From contig JACPOW010000011.1 of assembly GCA_016191335.1 (NCBI GenBank), positions 23,618-87,617 of the forward strand: DNA of 64,000 nt, read 5' to 3'. Position 1 is the first letter of the stretch; each line of letters opens with the position of its first letter. Position numbers and translations under genes: made by a program. This DNA is from Elusimicrobiota bacterium (lineage in GTDB: Bacteria > Elusimicrobiota > Elusimicrobia > UBA1565 > UBA9628). The notes under the pieces are model-generated. The model was given only the letters and a program-made list of their open reading frames with translations, had not been told where the DNA came from and did no database searches. Shown one piece after another: positions 52,448 to 61,395 of the stretch.

Positions 52448-52882
52448 ATGGACAAGGAAGGAACGGACGGGGGGACGGTGCCGAGCATGCAGGAGGGCGG
52501 CGCGCCCATCGGCGAGGAGAACACGACGCGCCTGATCGGGCGGCTGACGCGCAAGCCGCTGATGGTGGAGGTCACGGGGGGCCACAAGAAGGCGATCTTC
52601 ACGCTGGCGGTGACGCGCAGCTACCGCGACAGCGCGAACCACGTCGGCCGGCAGAAGGCCTTCGTGCCGGTCGTGGCCTGGAGGTCGCTGGCGGCACAGG
52701 TCGAGACGCTCGGCAAGGACAGCGCGGTGCTCGTCGAGGGCCACCTGCGCACCTGGTCGGACCCGAAGGGCAAGAACTTCCGCTGGGAGGTGGCGGCGGA
52801 GGTGCTCGAAGTCCTCGAGCGCATCGAGTCTCCGACGGAGGAGCGCGCGCCGAAGAAGAAAAAGGAGGCGGTCGCCGCCTGA
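52448..52882 (+). CDS. ssb: Single-stranded DNA-binding protein
   Basis: OB-fold SSB: NTTRLIGRLTRKPLMVEV at the first strand, then AFVPVVAWRSLAAQVETLGK and VLVEGHLRTWSDPKGK, matching the family's KG..v.VeG.l....W. The acidic C-terminal tail of cellular SSB is replaced by a Lys-rich end (APKKKKEAVAA). ATG 52448 has a strong RBS (GGGAGGGAACGC); ATG 52370, one nt after the pilin stop, is the alternative and adds 26 residues. SSB genes are common on conjugative elements, which supports DNA transfer by this system. Confidence 0.87.
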   Translation: MDKEGTDGGTVPSMQEGGAPIGEENTTRLIGRLTRKPLMVEVTGGHKKAIFTLAVTRSYRDSANHVGRQKAFVPVVAWRSLAAQVETLGKDSAVLVEGHLRTWSDPKGKNFRWEVAAEVLEVLERIESPTEERAPKKKKEAVAA

Positions 52883-52943
52883 ACACGGTCCCGGCCGGTC
52901 CGCGGCAAGAGAAGCCGCGGGCCGGTCGGGCCACGGCTTCATC

Positions 52944-53237
52944 ATGGAAAGCGTCAAGGTCTATCGCAGCGTGAACAGCGGGGACCGCTTTTTCGGCCTG
53001 GAGTTGGCCGATGGGGTGGTGCTCCTGCTCGTCTTCTTCCTCGCGTTCAGCTTCAACCGCGAGGGGTTGTTCGGCAACGGAGTGGTGCTCTTGCTGACGT
53101 ACTTCGGCATCCGGACGCTCAAGCGCAACAAGCCGGAAGGCTACGTGCTGGACCTAACGCGTTACGTCCTCGCGAGCCACTTTAAGGCGGTCTGTGCGTA
53201 TGACGACGCCGAGAGCATGAAAGGAGACAAGGCTTGA
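52944..53237 (+). CDS. virB3: VirB3/TraL-like inner-membrane protein
   Basis: 97 residues: N-terminal VKVYRSVNSGDRFFGLEL, then two close hydrophobic segments (DGVVLLLVFFLAFSF; GNGVVLLLTYFGIRTL) and a tail with RNKPEGYVLDLTRYVL, matching the R/P-x-GY pattern of TraL/VirB3. Its stop overlaps the TTG start of VirB4. Confidence 0.75.
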   Translation: MESVKVYRSVNSGDRFFGLELADGVVLLLVFFLAFSFNREGLFGNGVVLLLTYFGIRTLKRNKPEGYVLDLTRYVLASHFKAVCAYDDAESMKGDKA

Positions 53238-55672
53238 ACCGAGTCGAGATGGGACTGACCACTCTGCGCCAGGCGATCCACGGGCCCAAGGTCCCGCCGC
53301 TGGCCCAGTTCCTCAACCTTTGGAGCCTGGGCGACGGGGTCTTGGTCGGGGTGGATCTCTCCATGTCCTCGGCCTACGAACTGGAGCTCGACAGCCTCCG
53401 CCTGGCCGACCCGGCGCGCGCCGATCTCTTCGAGACTCAGGCGCGGGCCTTCCTCAACGCGCTCCCGGCCGACGCGACGCTCCAGTTCGTCGTCCAGGTC
53501 CGCAAGGGTGACCCGGACGCTATCCGCGCCTTCCGCGGATCGAACGCGCATCCGGACGCCGACGCCCTGTCACGTCTCGTCATCGAGAAGAAGTGCGAGG
53601 CCCTGGAGCGCAAGTTCCTCCAGCGGCGGCGCTGCCTGCTCTTCGTGACGAGTCATCCCAAGGACGGGTTGGTGCCGGTCTCGCCCATCATCCCGCGCTT
53701 CAAGCGTCCGATACGCCAGGTCACGGCCGAGTTCGACGCGCTGCGACGCAAGGAGCACGCGGCGCTCGATCAGGTCGTCTCGGAGCGCCTACACAACCTC
53801 GGCCTCAAATCCCGGAAGCTCGACTCGCAGGAACTGCTCGACCTCGCCTACCGGCACTTGAACCCGGCCAAGACCGAAAGCCTGCCGCTCTCGCGTGTCT
53901 CGCCCCTGCGGACGCTGCGCGAACAGGCGGCGGCGACTCCCTTGCGCGAGGAGTTCGACCACGTGCGCGTGGGCGATGCGTACTACCGCGGCGTGAGCCT
54001 GCTGCGCCTTCCCGAGACGGCGCACCCGGGTTATGCCTGGCGGCTGCTCGACAGTCTGTGGCCGGACTGCGACCTGAACCTGACCGTCCACACGCTCGAC
54101 GCGGAAAAGGCGGTCTCAAGCCTCAAGCTCAAGAACAACATCACGCGCACGCTCGCCTTTTCGGCCATGAGCAAGAACTACGAGGCCGAGCGCAAGCACC
54201 AGGAGCTCGATGAACTGCTGACCGAGATCCGCGCCACGGCCCAGCGGCTGTTCCGCTTCTCGCTCTCGGTGCTCATGCGCGCGGAAGACCCCGAGACCTT
54301 GCGCGACAAGACGGCGGCGGTGCTCGGCTCCTTCCACGACTTCGCCTCGGCCGAAGGGCTTTCGGACGATATGAATCACTTCCGGCTCTTCCTGGGCTCG
54401 GTGCCGGGCCACGCGCGGCTCAACAACCGACAGTTCTATATCCAGACCGACGCCCTGTCGGGCTTCCTGCCGTTGTCGGGCTCGTGGCGAGGCAGCCGGC
54501 AGAAGAAGATGCTCTTCGAGACGCCACTCGGCGAGCTGGTCGGCCTCGACCCCTTCGACGACGACCTTCCCGCCAAGCACGGGCTCATCCTGGGCACTAC
54601 CGGCTCGGGCAAGAGCTTCACGACCAACTTCATCCTGAGCGCCTACTTGGCCGAGTCGCCCGAGAACCACGTCGTTGTCATCGACGTGGGCGGCTCCTAC
54701 CGCAAACTCGCCCGCGCCTTCGGTGGCGAGTACCTGGAGGTGGAGCTGTCGGAGAAGTTCGGCTTCAACCCTTTCCCGCCGCGATCCGAGATCGCGCCGG
54801 AGGGGGAGTTCGACGGGGACGCCGTGGCCTACCTCTCCCTTCTGATCTCACGCATGTGCCTCCGGCCCGGGGAAGGCGTGAGCACCACGGAAAAGGCATT
54901 CCTCGAGACCGCCATCAAGGCGGCCTACGCGGGCAAGGAGGAGGTGACGCTCTCGGACGTGCGCCGGGAGCTCTCGTGCCTGTCGGGCGAACGCCCGCGC
55001 GCCAAGGCCTACGCCGACGCCCTGGAGCTGTGGACGACGGGTATGTACGGCCGGCTCTTTGACCGCAAGGGGCGGCTCGACCTCAAGAACCGGCTCGTGG
55101 TCTTCGACCTTCAGAACCTCGAAAATCACCCCGACCTGCAGGGCGTGTACTTCTTTGTGATTCGCTCCGTTATCTGGGCCAAGCTGCAGAACCGACGCTT
55201 GAAGAAGATCATCGCCATTGACGAGGGCTGGAAGTTCTTCAACGACGACGTGGGCTCGGAGCTCATCGAGAACCTCTACCGCACCGCGCGCAAGTTCAAC
55301 GGGGCGATCTTCTCCATCTCGCAGTCGCCCAAGGATTTCCTCGATACGAAGGCGGCCAACGCCATCATCGCCAACTCCTACGTGAAGTACGTCCTCAAGC
55401 TCGCCAAAGGCCACGAACTGCTGTCTCAGTTCGACTTGAACGAGAACGAGGTGGAGGCGGTCAAGCTCCTGCAGTCCAAGCCCCGCGTCTTCTCCGACCT
55501 TTTCGTGAAGTTCGGCGGGCGCGCCGTCGTCGCCCGCGTCGAGCCCTGCCCGCTCGACTACTGGATCTGCACGACCGACGCCAAAGACCATGTGGCCGAG
55601 GATAAAGTCCGCGCGGAGAACCCCGGCCTGTCCGAGACGGACATCCTGCTAAAGCTCGCGGAGGGAAAGTGA
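53234..55672 (+). CDS. virB4: VirB4/TraC-family ATPase
   Basis: 812 residues from a TTG start with RBS AAGGAG. Walker A in LILGTTGSGKSFTTNFIL, Walker B in KKIIAIDEGWKFFND, plus the downstream motifs FNGAIFSISQSPKDFLDT and ANSYVKYVLKL typical of VirB4. It powers pilus and channel assembly at the inner membrane. TTGA and GTGA overlaps on both sides. Confidence 0.94.
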   Translation: MNRVEMGLTTLRQAIHGPKVPPLAQFLNLWSLGDGVLVGVDLSMSSAYELELDSLRLADPARADLFETQARAFLNALPADATLQFVVQVRKGDPDAIRAFRGSNAHPDADALSRLVIEKKCEALERKFLQRRRCLLFVTSHPKDGLVPVSPIIPRFKRPIRQVTAEFDALRRKEHAALDQVVSERLHNLGLKSRKLDSQELLDLAYRHLNPAKTESLPLSRVSPLRTLREQAAATPLREEFDHVRVGDAYYRGVSLLRLPETAHPGYAWRLLDSLWPDCDLNLTVHTLDAEKAVSSLKLKNNITRTLAFSAMSKNYEAERKHQELDELLTEIRATAQRLFRFSLSVLMRAEDPETLRDKTAAVLGSFHDFASAEGLSDDMNHFRLFLGSVPGHARLNNRQFYIQTDALSGFLPLSGSWRGSRQKKMLFETPLGELVGLDPFDDDLPAKHGLILGTTGSGKSFTTNFILSAYLAESPENHVVVIDVGGSYRKLARAFGGEYLEVELSEKFGFNPFPPRSEIAPEGEFDGDAVAYLSLLISRMCLRPGEGVSTTEKAFLETAIKAAYAGKEEVTLSDVRRELSCLSGERPRAKAYADALELWTTGMYGRLFDRKGRLDLKNRLVVFDLQNLENHPDLQGVYFFVIRSVIWAKLQNRRLKKIIAIDEGWKFFNDDVGSELIENLYRTARKFNGAIFSISQSPKDFLDTKAANAIIANSYVKYVLKLAKGHELLSQFDLNENEVEAVKLLQSKPRVFSDLFVKFGGRAVVARVEPCPLDYWICTTDAKDHVAEDKVRAENPGLSETDILLKLAEGK

Positions 55673-56373
55673 GAAACAAGCTCGTTTTGGCCGCTGCGCT
55701 GTTGCTCCTGTGGGGGCAGCCGGCGCACGCGCTCATCTTCGACACGGCCATGTCCGGCCTCCAGTACGCCGAGCAGAAGGCCTACCAAGCTTTCATGAAG
55801 CTCAAGGTCATCGAGCAGATCAGGGTCATGAAGCAGAACTACGACGCCTCCGTGCGCTACTACAAGGAGTTCGAGCGCCTCAACAGCGGCAAGGGGCTCC
55901 TTCACAACGTGGGGGACATGCTCATAACCACGGCCGAGCAGATGGGTGATGAGCTCAAGAGCAACGTGGACCGCGACTTCATCCACACCTACAACACCGA
56001 CACCAAGGTGGACCGCTTCTTCAACAGCATCGACCGCAGCATCGCCAACAACATGCGCTATGCCGGCGACGAGCTTGCCAATACGATCTCTAGCCGTAAG
56101 GTGGGCATCCAGATCGCCAAGCAGGCGAACGGGCTCTCGCCCAAGGACGCGGCGAACCTCTCGGCCAAAGCTGCGGGCCTTCAGATACAGATGATGACCC
56201 AACTCCACGAGGACAATCTGCGGCTCATCGAGATCTCATCCATGCGCCTGGCGGCCGAGATCCGCCAGCAGCAGGGCGAGCAGAAGCTCATCAACAGCAT
56301 CCGCAAGAGCGTCGAGAAGCGCGCGCCCGGGGCCTTGCCCCGGCAGACCGAGCAGGAGGGGGACGACAAGTGA
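55669..56373 (+). CDS. virB5: VirB5/TrbJ-like periplasmic protein
   Basis: 234 residues, GTG start, signal peptide (RNKLVLAAALLLLWGQPAHA) then long amphipathic helices (LKVIEQIRVMKQNYDASVRY; LRLIEISSMRLAAEIRQQQG) as in the TrbJ/VirB5 minor-pilin group. It lies between VirB4 and VirB6 as in many T4SS operons. Confidence 0.78.
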   Translation: MRNKLVLAAALLLLWGQPAHALIFDTAMSGLQYAEQKAYQAFMKLKVIEQIRVMKQNYDASVRYYKEFERLNSGKGLLHNVGDMLITTAEQMGDELKSNVDRDFIHTYNTDTKVDRFFNSIDRSIANNMRYAGDELANTISSRKVGIQIAKQANGLSPKDAANLSAKAAGLQIQMMTQLHEDNLRLIEISSMRLAAEIRQQQGEQKLINSIRKSVEKRAPGALPRQTEQEGDDK

Positions 56374-57374
56374 ACACGGGACTACTACTCGACATCACGC
56401 AGATTCCGGTGAAGCTCTCGGGCCTGGCCGCGGTCAGCAAGACGCTCGCCGTGGCAGGGCTGGGCTTCCTCATCCCGTTCACCATCCTCGAGATGAACGT
56501 CCGCTCGCTCCAGAGCAAGGAGTTCCCGAGCTACAGCGGCCTCATGACCCGCGTCCTCGTCGCGAGCATGTGCCTCATCTCGTACAAAGGCCTGTTCGGC
56601 TTCATCCTGAAGCTATCCCAGGTCATGTCGTTCGCAATCTTAAGCGAGGACCAGTGGGGGAACTTCCTGACCCAGAGCCTCAAGGGCAGTGACTCGACCT
56701 ACCCGACGTTGATGATTCTGCTCAAGAACGTGGCCTCGATCCAGGGCCTGCTCCTCTTCTTGACGAGCCTCCTGACCATGATCGTCCGCGAGGTCGTGGT
56801 CATGCTCCAGGCCTGTTTCCTGAGCCTGCTCTACGCCTTCGGGCCGCTGGCGCTGGCCTGCGCGGTCAACGAGAAGACTCTCCAGGTGACACGCGGCTGG
56901 ATCGTCAACACCTTCCAGGTGGCGTTCTGGAGCTTCTTCCTGCGCCTGGCCGTTCGCGTGTGGCTCACCCTCGCTCCCATGAGCGGTTCGACCGGAGCCG
57001 GGATGGCGGACGACTATATCGGCGTCCTAACCGTGAATGTGACCTTCCTCATCCTGATCCTGGGCACGCCGATCCTGACCGCGCGCCTGCTGTCCGGCGA
57101 GAACATCGCCGCCTTCGGCGAGGCCGCGATGGGTGCCGTGCAGACCGTGTTCGTCGCCCGCAAGATGGGGGCCGCGACGATGCTCAGTAAGGAGATCAGC
57201 GGCTACCGCAAGGCCAAGGCTGATGGGAAGGGGAAGGAGCCCTACTTCCAGCATCCGATCCCTTCTACCATGAGCCGGACCTACGAGACGATGTTCGGCC
57301 GCCGGAAACCTACTGCGCCGGTGGCGGCCAAGCCCGCCAAGCCTGCGACGGCACCGAGAGGTAAGGGTGCTTGA
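56370..57374 (+). CDS. virB6: VirB6/TrbL-like polytopic channel protein
   Basis: 334 residues with about six hydrophobic segments, e.g. GLLLFLTSLLTMIVREVVVM and LLYAFGPLALACAVNEKTLQ followed by a conserved W (RGWIVNTFQVAFWSFFLRLA), the usual VirB6 core. The C-terminus is basic and Ala/Pro-rich. GTG start overlapping the VirB5 stop. Confidence 0.82.
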   Translation: MNTGLLLDITQIPVKLSGLAAVSKTLAVAGLGFLIPFTILEMNVRSLQSKEFPSYSGLMTRVLVASMCLISYKGLFGFILKLSQVMSFAILSEDQWGNFLTQSLKGSDSTYPTLMILLKNVASIQGLLLFLTSLLTMIVREVVVMLQACFLSLLYAFGPLALACAVNEKTLQVTRGWIVNTFQVAFWSFFLRLAVRVWLTLAPMSGSTGAGMADDYIGVLTVNVTFLILILGTPILTARLLSGENIAAFGEAAMGAVQTVFVARKMGAATMLSKEISGYRKAKADGKGKEPYFQHPIPSTMSRTYETMFGRRKPTAPVAAKPAKPATAPRGKGA

Positions 57375-58021
57375 AGACCACTACTCCCGACTCCGAAATG
57401 CTTCCGCTCGGCCGACCGGCCTACTACGAGGTGTGGGGCGGCCTGGAGAGCGCCAATAAGGCGCTGTGGACCGCGCTGTGGCTGGCAATCACCGTGGCGA
57501 TCTTGGCGCTGGCGCTTTTACGGGTCCAGTCGCGCCGGCCGCCCGTCGTCATCAAGGTGGATGGTAGCGGACAATCGGTCACGCTGCCGGGCATCGAGCG
57601 TCAGCCGCCGGTGGGGGAGGCTGAGGTCCGCAATTTCCTGGCTCTATTCGAGCGCTTCTTCATCGAGCTGAACGCCTACACCTACGATGCCGACCTGCGC
57701 TTGGCGTTCACGATGATGACGCCCGAGTACCAGGGCAAGGCCAATGACCTCCTCAAGCGCGAGAACACGGTCGAGAACCTGAAGTCGAACCAAACCAAGA
57801 CGACGCTGTTCCTGACCGAACTGCGCGTCCTCCGCGACACGCCCCAGGTCTTCGAGTGCAAGGTGAAGGGCTATCGGCAGGTGGGCTCATACAAGCCCGA
57901 CGCGGCGGCCGGCGAGGTGGTATTCGAACACGACGTCGTCCTCTTGAAGGTTCCCCGTTCCCAGGAGTCGCCCTACGGCATCCTCGTCCAGGACTTCCAT
58001 GAAAGCGTCTTTAAGAGATAA
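57371..58021 (+). CDS. virB8: VirB8/TraE-like bitopic protein
   Basis: 216 residues, TTG start overlapping the VirB6 stop. Cytoplasmic N-terminus, one TM (ALWTALWLAITVAILALALL) and a periplasmic domain with RNFLALFERFFIELNAYTYD and VFECKVKGYRQVGSY, the NTF2-like/TraE pattern. Nucleates the inner-membrane part of the channel. Confidence 0.75.
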   Translation: MKTTTPDSEMLPLGRPAYYEVWGGLESANKALWTALWLAITVAILALALLRVQSRRPPVVIKVDGSGQSVTLPGIERQPPVGEAEVRNFLALFERFFIELNAYTYDADLRLAFTMMTPEYQGKANDLLKRENTVENLKSNQTKTTLFLTELRVLRDTPQVFECKVKGYRQVGSYKPDAAAGEVVFEHDVVLLKVPRSQESPYGILVQDFHESVFKR

Positions 58022-58844
58022 CGCCCCGGCGTTCCTGCTGGTGCTGGCGAGCGCGATCCTCGCGGTCGCGTTCGGCCTGCCCATCGGCGCTGAGCGCCTG
58101 GCGCGCACGCAGTACCAGCGATTGGAGGGCTTCGTCGGCTCCTTCGATTCAGCGAAGGCGCCGGACGCGGACGTGAAAGGCGCGCCCGCCACGGGAACAG
58201 AGACCTGGGGACTCGTGGCGCAGGCCGTACGTCAGCGGTATACGCCGATTGAGGCCAATGCCCTCCTGAGCCGCGTGGAGTCTTTGACCAAGACCAAGGA
58301 AACCACGGAGAAGGCCGCCGCGCGCTCGATTCGTCAGACGCGCAAGCGCGCCGTACCGGCGGCTCCGGCAGCGGTGGCCGCCAGTTCGGCCCCGATCACC
58401 CCGCAGTCGCCCGCGCCGCCTCCCGCCGCGACGCCCGCGCCTGAAACGGCAGACTCGATGGGGGAGATATACGAAAACGACCCGGCGAAATACTCCTTGG
58501 ACCCGAGCGCAGCGCAGGGCTCCATCGTCTTTCGCCTACGGGGATTGAGCCGCTCCGGCGGCCGCTACATCCTCAAGGTTTCCGTCACCAACCGCGGCGC
58601 CGACGACTTCTTCGTGAGGGAGTTCTCCCTTCGCGACGGCCAAGAGGTCATCGGCTCCAAGTCTTTCGTCCGGCTCTTCGTCGAGCCCGGGCGTACGCGG
58701 GAAGGTTTCGTCATCTTCGAAAAGCCCCGATCGTCGTCCCTCTGTTCCGCTTCGACTACAAGCGGCGCTACGAGGGCATCTTCACCAACCGGCACGACCG
58801 GTTCGTGTTGCGCGACGAGCACGTCGATGAGCTCAAGCGCGTGA
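57999..58844 (+). CDS. T4SS-associated membrane protein, N-terminal part, frameshifted (possible VirB9/TraK-position protein)
   Basis: One N-terminal TM helix (APAFLLVLASAILAVAFGLP), an Ala/Pro-rich linker (~120-150) and a beta-rich domain (GSIVFRLRGLSRSGGRYILK, ending GFVIFEKP). After that the frame gives low-complexity Ser/Thr (a typical out-of-frame signature), while the -1 frame continues sensibly as IVVPLFRFDYKRRYEGIF and runs into the next ORF. The break lies at about 58725-58729 in AAAAGCCCCG. The intact product would be ~349 residues. The family is not recognised; the order suggests a VirB9/TraK equivalent. Confidence 0.7.
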   Translation: MKASLRDNAPAFLLVLASAILAVAFGLPIGAERLARTQYQRLEGFVGSFDSAKAPDADVKGAPATGTETWGLVAQAVRQRYTPIEANALLSRVESLTKTKETTEKAAARSIRQTRKRAVPAAPAAVAASSAPITPQSPAPPPAATPAPETADSMGEIYENDPAKYSLDPSAAQGSIVFRLRGLSRSGGRYILKVSVTNRGADDFFVREFSLRDGQEVIGSKSFVRLFVEPGRTREGFVIFEKPRSSSLCSASTTSGATRASSPTGTTGSCCATSTSMSSSA

Positions 58845-59047
58845 TGAAGGACTACAACCGCGAGCGACCGCGGCTGATGCCGGCGCTGAGCGCCTCGGAC
58901 ATCATCAACGCGGCGCTCGACTTCGCCTTCGAGCACCCGGTCGCCCTGGCCCGCCTGGGCAAGCCCGAGGAGTACCGCGACGCGCTGGCCCGCGAAGTGT
59001 ACCGCAAAGCCTACTTCCACTTCGCCTTCAATGACCTGCTTCCCTAA
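58805..59047 (+). CDS. C-terminal part of the frameshifted T4SS protein
   Basis: Same frame as the continuation that begins near 58727; the GTG at 58805 is internal, not a true start. Helical (LKRVMKDYNRERPRLMPALS; ALDFAFEHPVALARLGKPEE). It reads as the natural end of the protein encoded from 57999. Its stop overlaps the VirB10-like start by 17 nt, consistent with the compact operon once the frameshift is repaired. Confidence 0.6.
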   Translation: MLRDEHVDELKRVMKDYNRERPRLMPALSASDIINAALDFAFEHPVALARLGKPEEYRDALAREVYRKAYFHFAFNDLLP

Positions 59048-59711
59048 GCTACTGGCGGCGGTTTTGCTCGCGGCGGCGCCCGTCTCGGCCCAGGAGACGG
59101 TCGTCAGCCGCGCGTTCCGCGATAAAAAGGAATCCTCGGGACCCCCCGAAGGCTTCAAGGGCGTCACGCAGAAGACGCCCACGAAGACCAACTACTTCCT
59201 TCCGACCGGGTTCACCTTCCCGGTCCGGCTGGAAAACGCGATCTTCAGCTTCAATGTCGAGACCCCTGCGATCGCCGTCGTGGAGCGCGATGTGGTCTAC
59301 CAGAGGCGCGTGGTCATCCCCGCCGGCACACGCGCCATCGGCACGGTCGCGGTCCTCAAGAGCCACGATCGCGTGCTCGTCAACTTCCACACGCTCGTCT
59401 TCGATAAGGGCGATGAGGTGAAGTTCGGAGGCATGGCGCTGTCTCTCGATGGCGCGGCGGGCCTCAAGGGGAAGGTCGAGACCCACAAGGACGCGGCGGT
59501 CGCCAACACCGTTCTGCGCTCCTTCGTCAACGGGACGCAGGCGGCACTCGATTTGAGCGGCGTCAGCCCCATCGCTTCATCGGCGACGCAGGGGATCGCC
59601 CAAGAAGCGGTCAAGGAACTGGACGTCCAGCGCCAAGAAGTTACGCAGAGCATCACCATCGAGGCGGAGACTGGCCTGCGGATCTATATCCCGCAGCGGC
59701 TTGAATACTGA
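59031..59711 (+). CDS. virB10: VirB10/TrbI-like protein, short form
   Basis: 226 residues. A signal-like N-terminus (PKLLAAVLLAAAPVSAQ) replaces the TM plus Pro-rich arm of classical VirB10. The beta-barrel core follows: FPVRLENAIFSFNVETPAIA, RRVVIPAGTRAIGTVAVLKS (IP-x-G-T signature), LVNFHTLVFDKGDEV, and GLRIYIPQ at the end. It likely forms the outer-membrane-proximal ring; the missing inner-membrane anchor may be supplied by the preceding protein. Confidence 0.8.
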   Translation: MTCFPKLLAAVLLAAAPVSAQETVVSRAFRDKKESSGPPEGFKGVTQKTPTKTNYFLPTGFTFPVRLENAIFSFNVETPAIAVVERDVVYQRRVVIPAGTRAIGTVAVLKSHDRVLVNFHTLVFDKGDEVKFGGMALSLDGAAGLKGKVETHKDAAVANTVLRSFVNGTQAALDLSGVSPIASSATQGIAQEAVKELDVQRQEVTQSITIEAETGLRIYIPQRLEY

Positions 59712-59729
59712 GGTACCACAAGGAGGTTC

Positions 59730-60077
59730 ATGATGCCCGACGTTGTCCCTTTACAGACCGTGACGCCCAGACTCGATCAACATGGCGCCGATGCCGCCCG
59801 CATCGCGCTCGAAGTCGCGCGCGTGCTGCAGGAGAGCGGCTTTTCCGTTCCGGGTCAGAAGCCTTCGCAGTGGATCTCCCTCGAGGAGGCGGCGGAGACC
59901 TTCGGCTACTCCGTGTCCCGGTTCTACCACGTCTACAAGCATCTAGGTTTGGTCCCCAGCCGCGCGTCCAAACGCAAGCTGCGTTTCCATAGGCAGGAGG
60001 TTGAGGACGTGCTGCGAGAGCGCCAGCGAGGCAGCCGGGGCCGGCCTCGTCAAGCCGCGCCGCGCGAACGAAAATAA
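59730..60077 (+). CDS. Excisionase/MerR-like helix-turn-helix protein
   Basis: 115 residues with AGGAGG 4 nt before the ATG. The C-terminal half is a winged HTH of the excisionase type (WISLEEAAETFGYSVSRFYH then LRFHRQEVEDVLRER). The tail is Arg-rich. Located 46 bp upstream of the integrase gene, as expected for a recombination directionality factor. Confidence 0.78.
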   Translation: MMPDVVPLQTVTPRLDQHGADAARIALEVARVLQESGFSVPGQKPSQWISLEEAAETFGYSVSRFYHVYKHLGLVPSRASKRKLRFHRQEVEDVLRERQRGSRGRPRQAAPRERK

Positions 60078-60122
60078 CGGGAACAAAATGGCCTCTCAAT
60101 CGTAAGGTTATAGAGAATACCC

Positions 60123-61286
60123 ATGCAGGTCCATAAGATCAACGGGCAGTTCGAGTTCGACTTCACCTTCGAGGGAAGGCGGGTGCGGCGCACGATCGAC
60201 AGCGCCGAGCTCGTCCATTTCCTCGAGGGCGGGGACTTCTCCGAGATCAATGCCAACTTGGGGGCCGGCAAGGAGCCGACCTCCTTTTACGATTTCGTCT
60301 ATGACTTCTACTTGCCCCTGCACTCCCAGGCGAGTAAGAAGTCCGGCGTCTACAGGACTGACCGAACCACGATGAAGTCCCTCGCGGGTTACTTCGGCGA
60401 TATGCCCATACATCGCATCCAGGCCTCCGATTGGGAGGACTACAAGAAGGTCCGCATGTCCGGCGCGGTGCCTGTGCGATGCAAGCGCCTCGCCGAGAAG
60501 CCTCTCGACCCGCGCGCCCGACGGCTGAAGCCTGGGCAGAAGACCTCGCCCTGGACGATCAATCGCGAACTGTCCGGGCTCAACCAAGTCCTTGAGTACG
60601 CGCTGAGCCTCAAACTCGTCAAGGAGAACCCGATCCAGAACTGCCGCCGCCTGCCGGCCTCCGCGCGCAAGCAGTATTGGCTCCGACGGCACGAGATCAG
60701 CGTCTACCTCGACGCCATCCCGCTCGGACCCGCCGGCGCGGCCGCGGGCCAGGGCGTCTTTCGGGACCTGGGAGAGTTCTTGGTCCTCACCGGCGCGCGC
60801 ATCGGCGAGGCGTTGCTCTTCAACCACCGGCAGGTGGATTGGGAGAGGCGGGAAATCGAACTCGTCACCTTCAAGAAGAGGGGGAAGGAGCGTGAGGCCG
60901 TCTACCGCTACCTCTCAATCGACTCGCTCGGCCCGCGCTTCATCGCCCTGCTTCGCCGCCTGAACGCCCATCCTACAACCGGCTATTATTTCGCAGGGCG
61001 GCGGGGGAACCCTTTGCCTTATGCCTGGACGCGCAACCACTTGTCTGAGGGAGCGCAGAAGGTCAAGTTCTCATGGCTACGCCCGCACGATCTGCGGCAT
61101 ACCTTCGCGATGCACCGCGCCATCGTGGTCCGCGACTTCCGCCAACTCCAGATGGAACTCGGCCACGAGGACCCGGCCTCCGTGCAGTCCTACCTCGATA
61201 ACACCTCTCGAATGCGGCGGGAGGATTCGATCTTCCATGTTCCTTTCCGAGACGCCGCCATCCCCGCCCAAGCTCACACGCCCTAG
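60123..61286 (+). CDS. int: Tyrosine recombinase (phage/ICE integrase)
   Basis: 387 residues: N-terminal arm-binding and SAM-like domains, catalytic domain with the first Arg in VLTGARIGEALLF, Lys in TFKKRGKER, HxLR in LRPHDLRHTFAMH, the second His in LGHEDPASV and the nucleophile Tyr in VQSYLDNT. All catalytic residues are present. It lies next to the tRNA 5'-half at 61396, the probable attachment region. Confidence 0.95.
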   Translation: MQVHKINGQFEFDFTFEGRRVRRTIDSAELVHFLEGGDFSEINANLGAGKEPTSFYDFVYDFYLPLHSQASKKSGVYRTDRTTMKSLAGYFGDMPIHRIQASDWEDYKKVRMSGAVPVRCKRLAEKPLDPRARRLKPGQKTSPWTINRELSGLNQVLEYALSLKLVKENPIQNCRRLPASARKQYWLRRHEISVYLDAIPLGPAGAAAGQGVFRDLGEFLVLTGARIGEALLFNHRQVDWERREIELVTFKKRGKEREAVYRYLSIDSLGPRFIALLRRLNAHPTTGYYFAGRRGNPLPYAWTRNHLSEGAQKVKFSWLRPHDLRHTFAMHRAIVVRDFRQLQMELGHEDPASVQSYLDNTSRMRREDSIFHVPFRDAAIPAQAHTP

Positions 61287-61379
61287 TATGCCTAAGGCTG
61301 GTCTGCATCAATTTCGCGATGCACGGCGAAAACCGCGATTCCAGCTCGGCCGCTTCCCGCGTCTGACGTGAACCCTTCT

Positions 61380-61388
61380 TGCTAGAAT
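61380..61388 (+). promoter_or_regulatory. Extended -10 promoter ahead of the tRNA-like fragment
   Basis: TGCTAGAAT (extended -10). Transcription would start near 61395, exactly where the tRNA-like sequence begins, and then run into the gene at 61431. Confidence 0.5.
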
Positions 61389-61395
61389 CTGATGC

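Noticed and set aside
58720-58735. Programmed -1 ribosomal frameshift
   Set aside because: AAAAGCCCCG is not a standard X-XXY-YYZ slippery heptamer and no clear downstream stimulator was seen; mutation or sequencing error is simpler.
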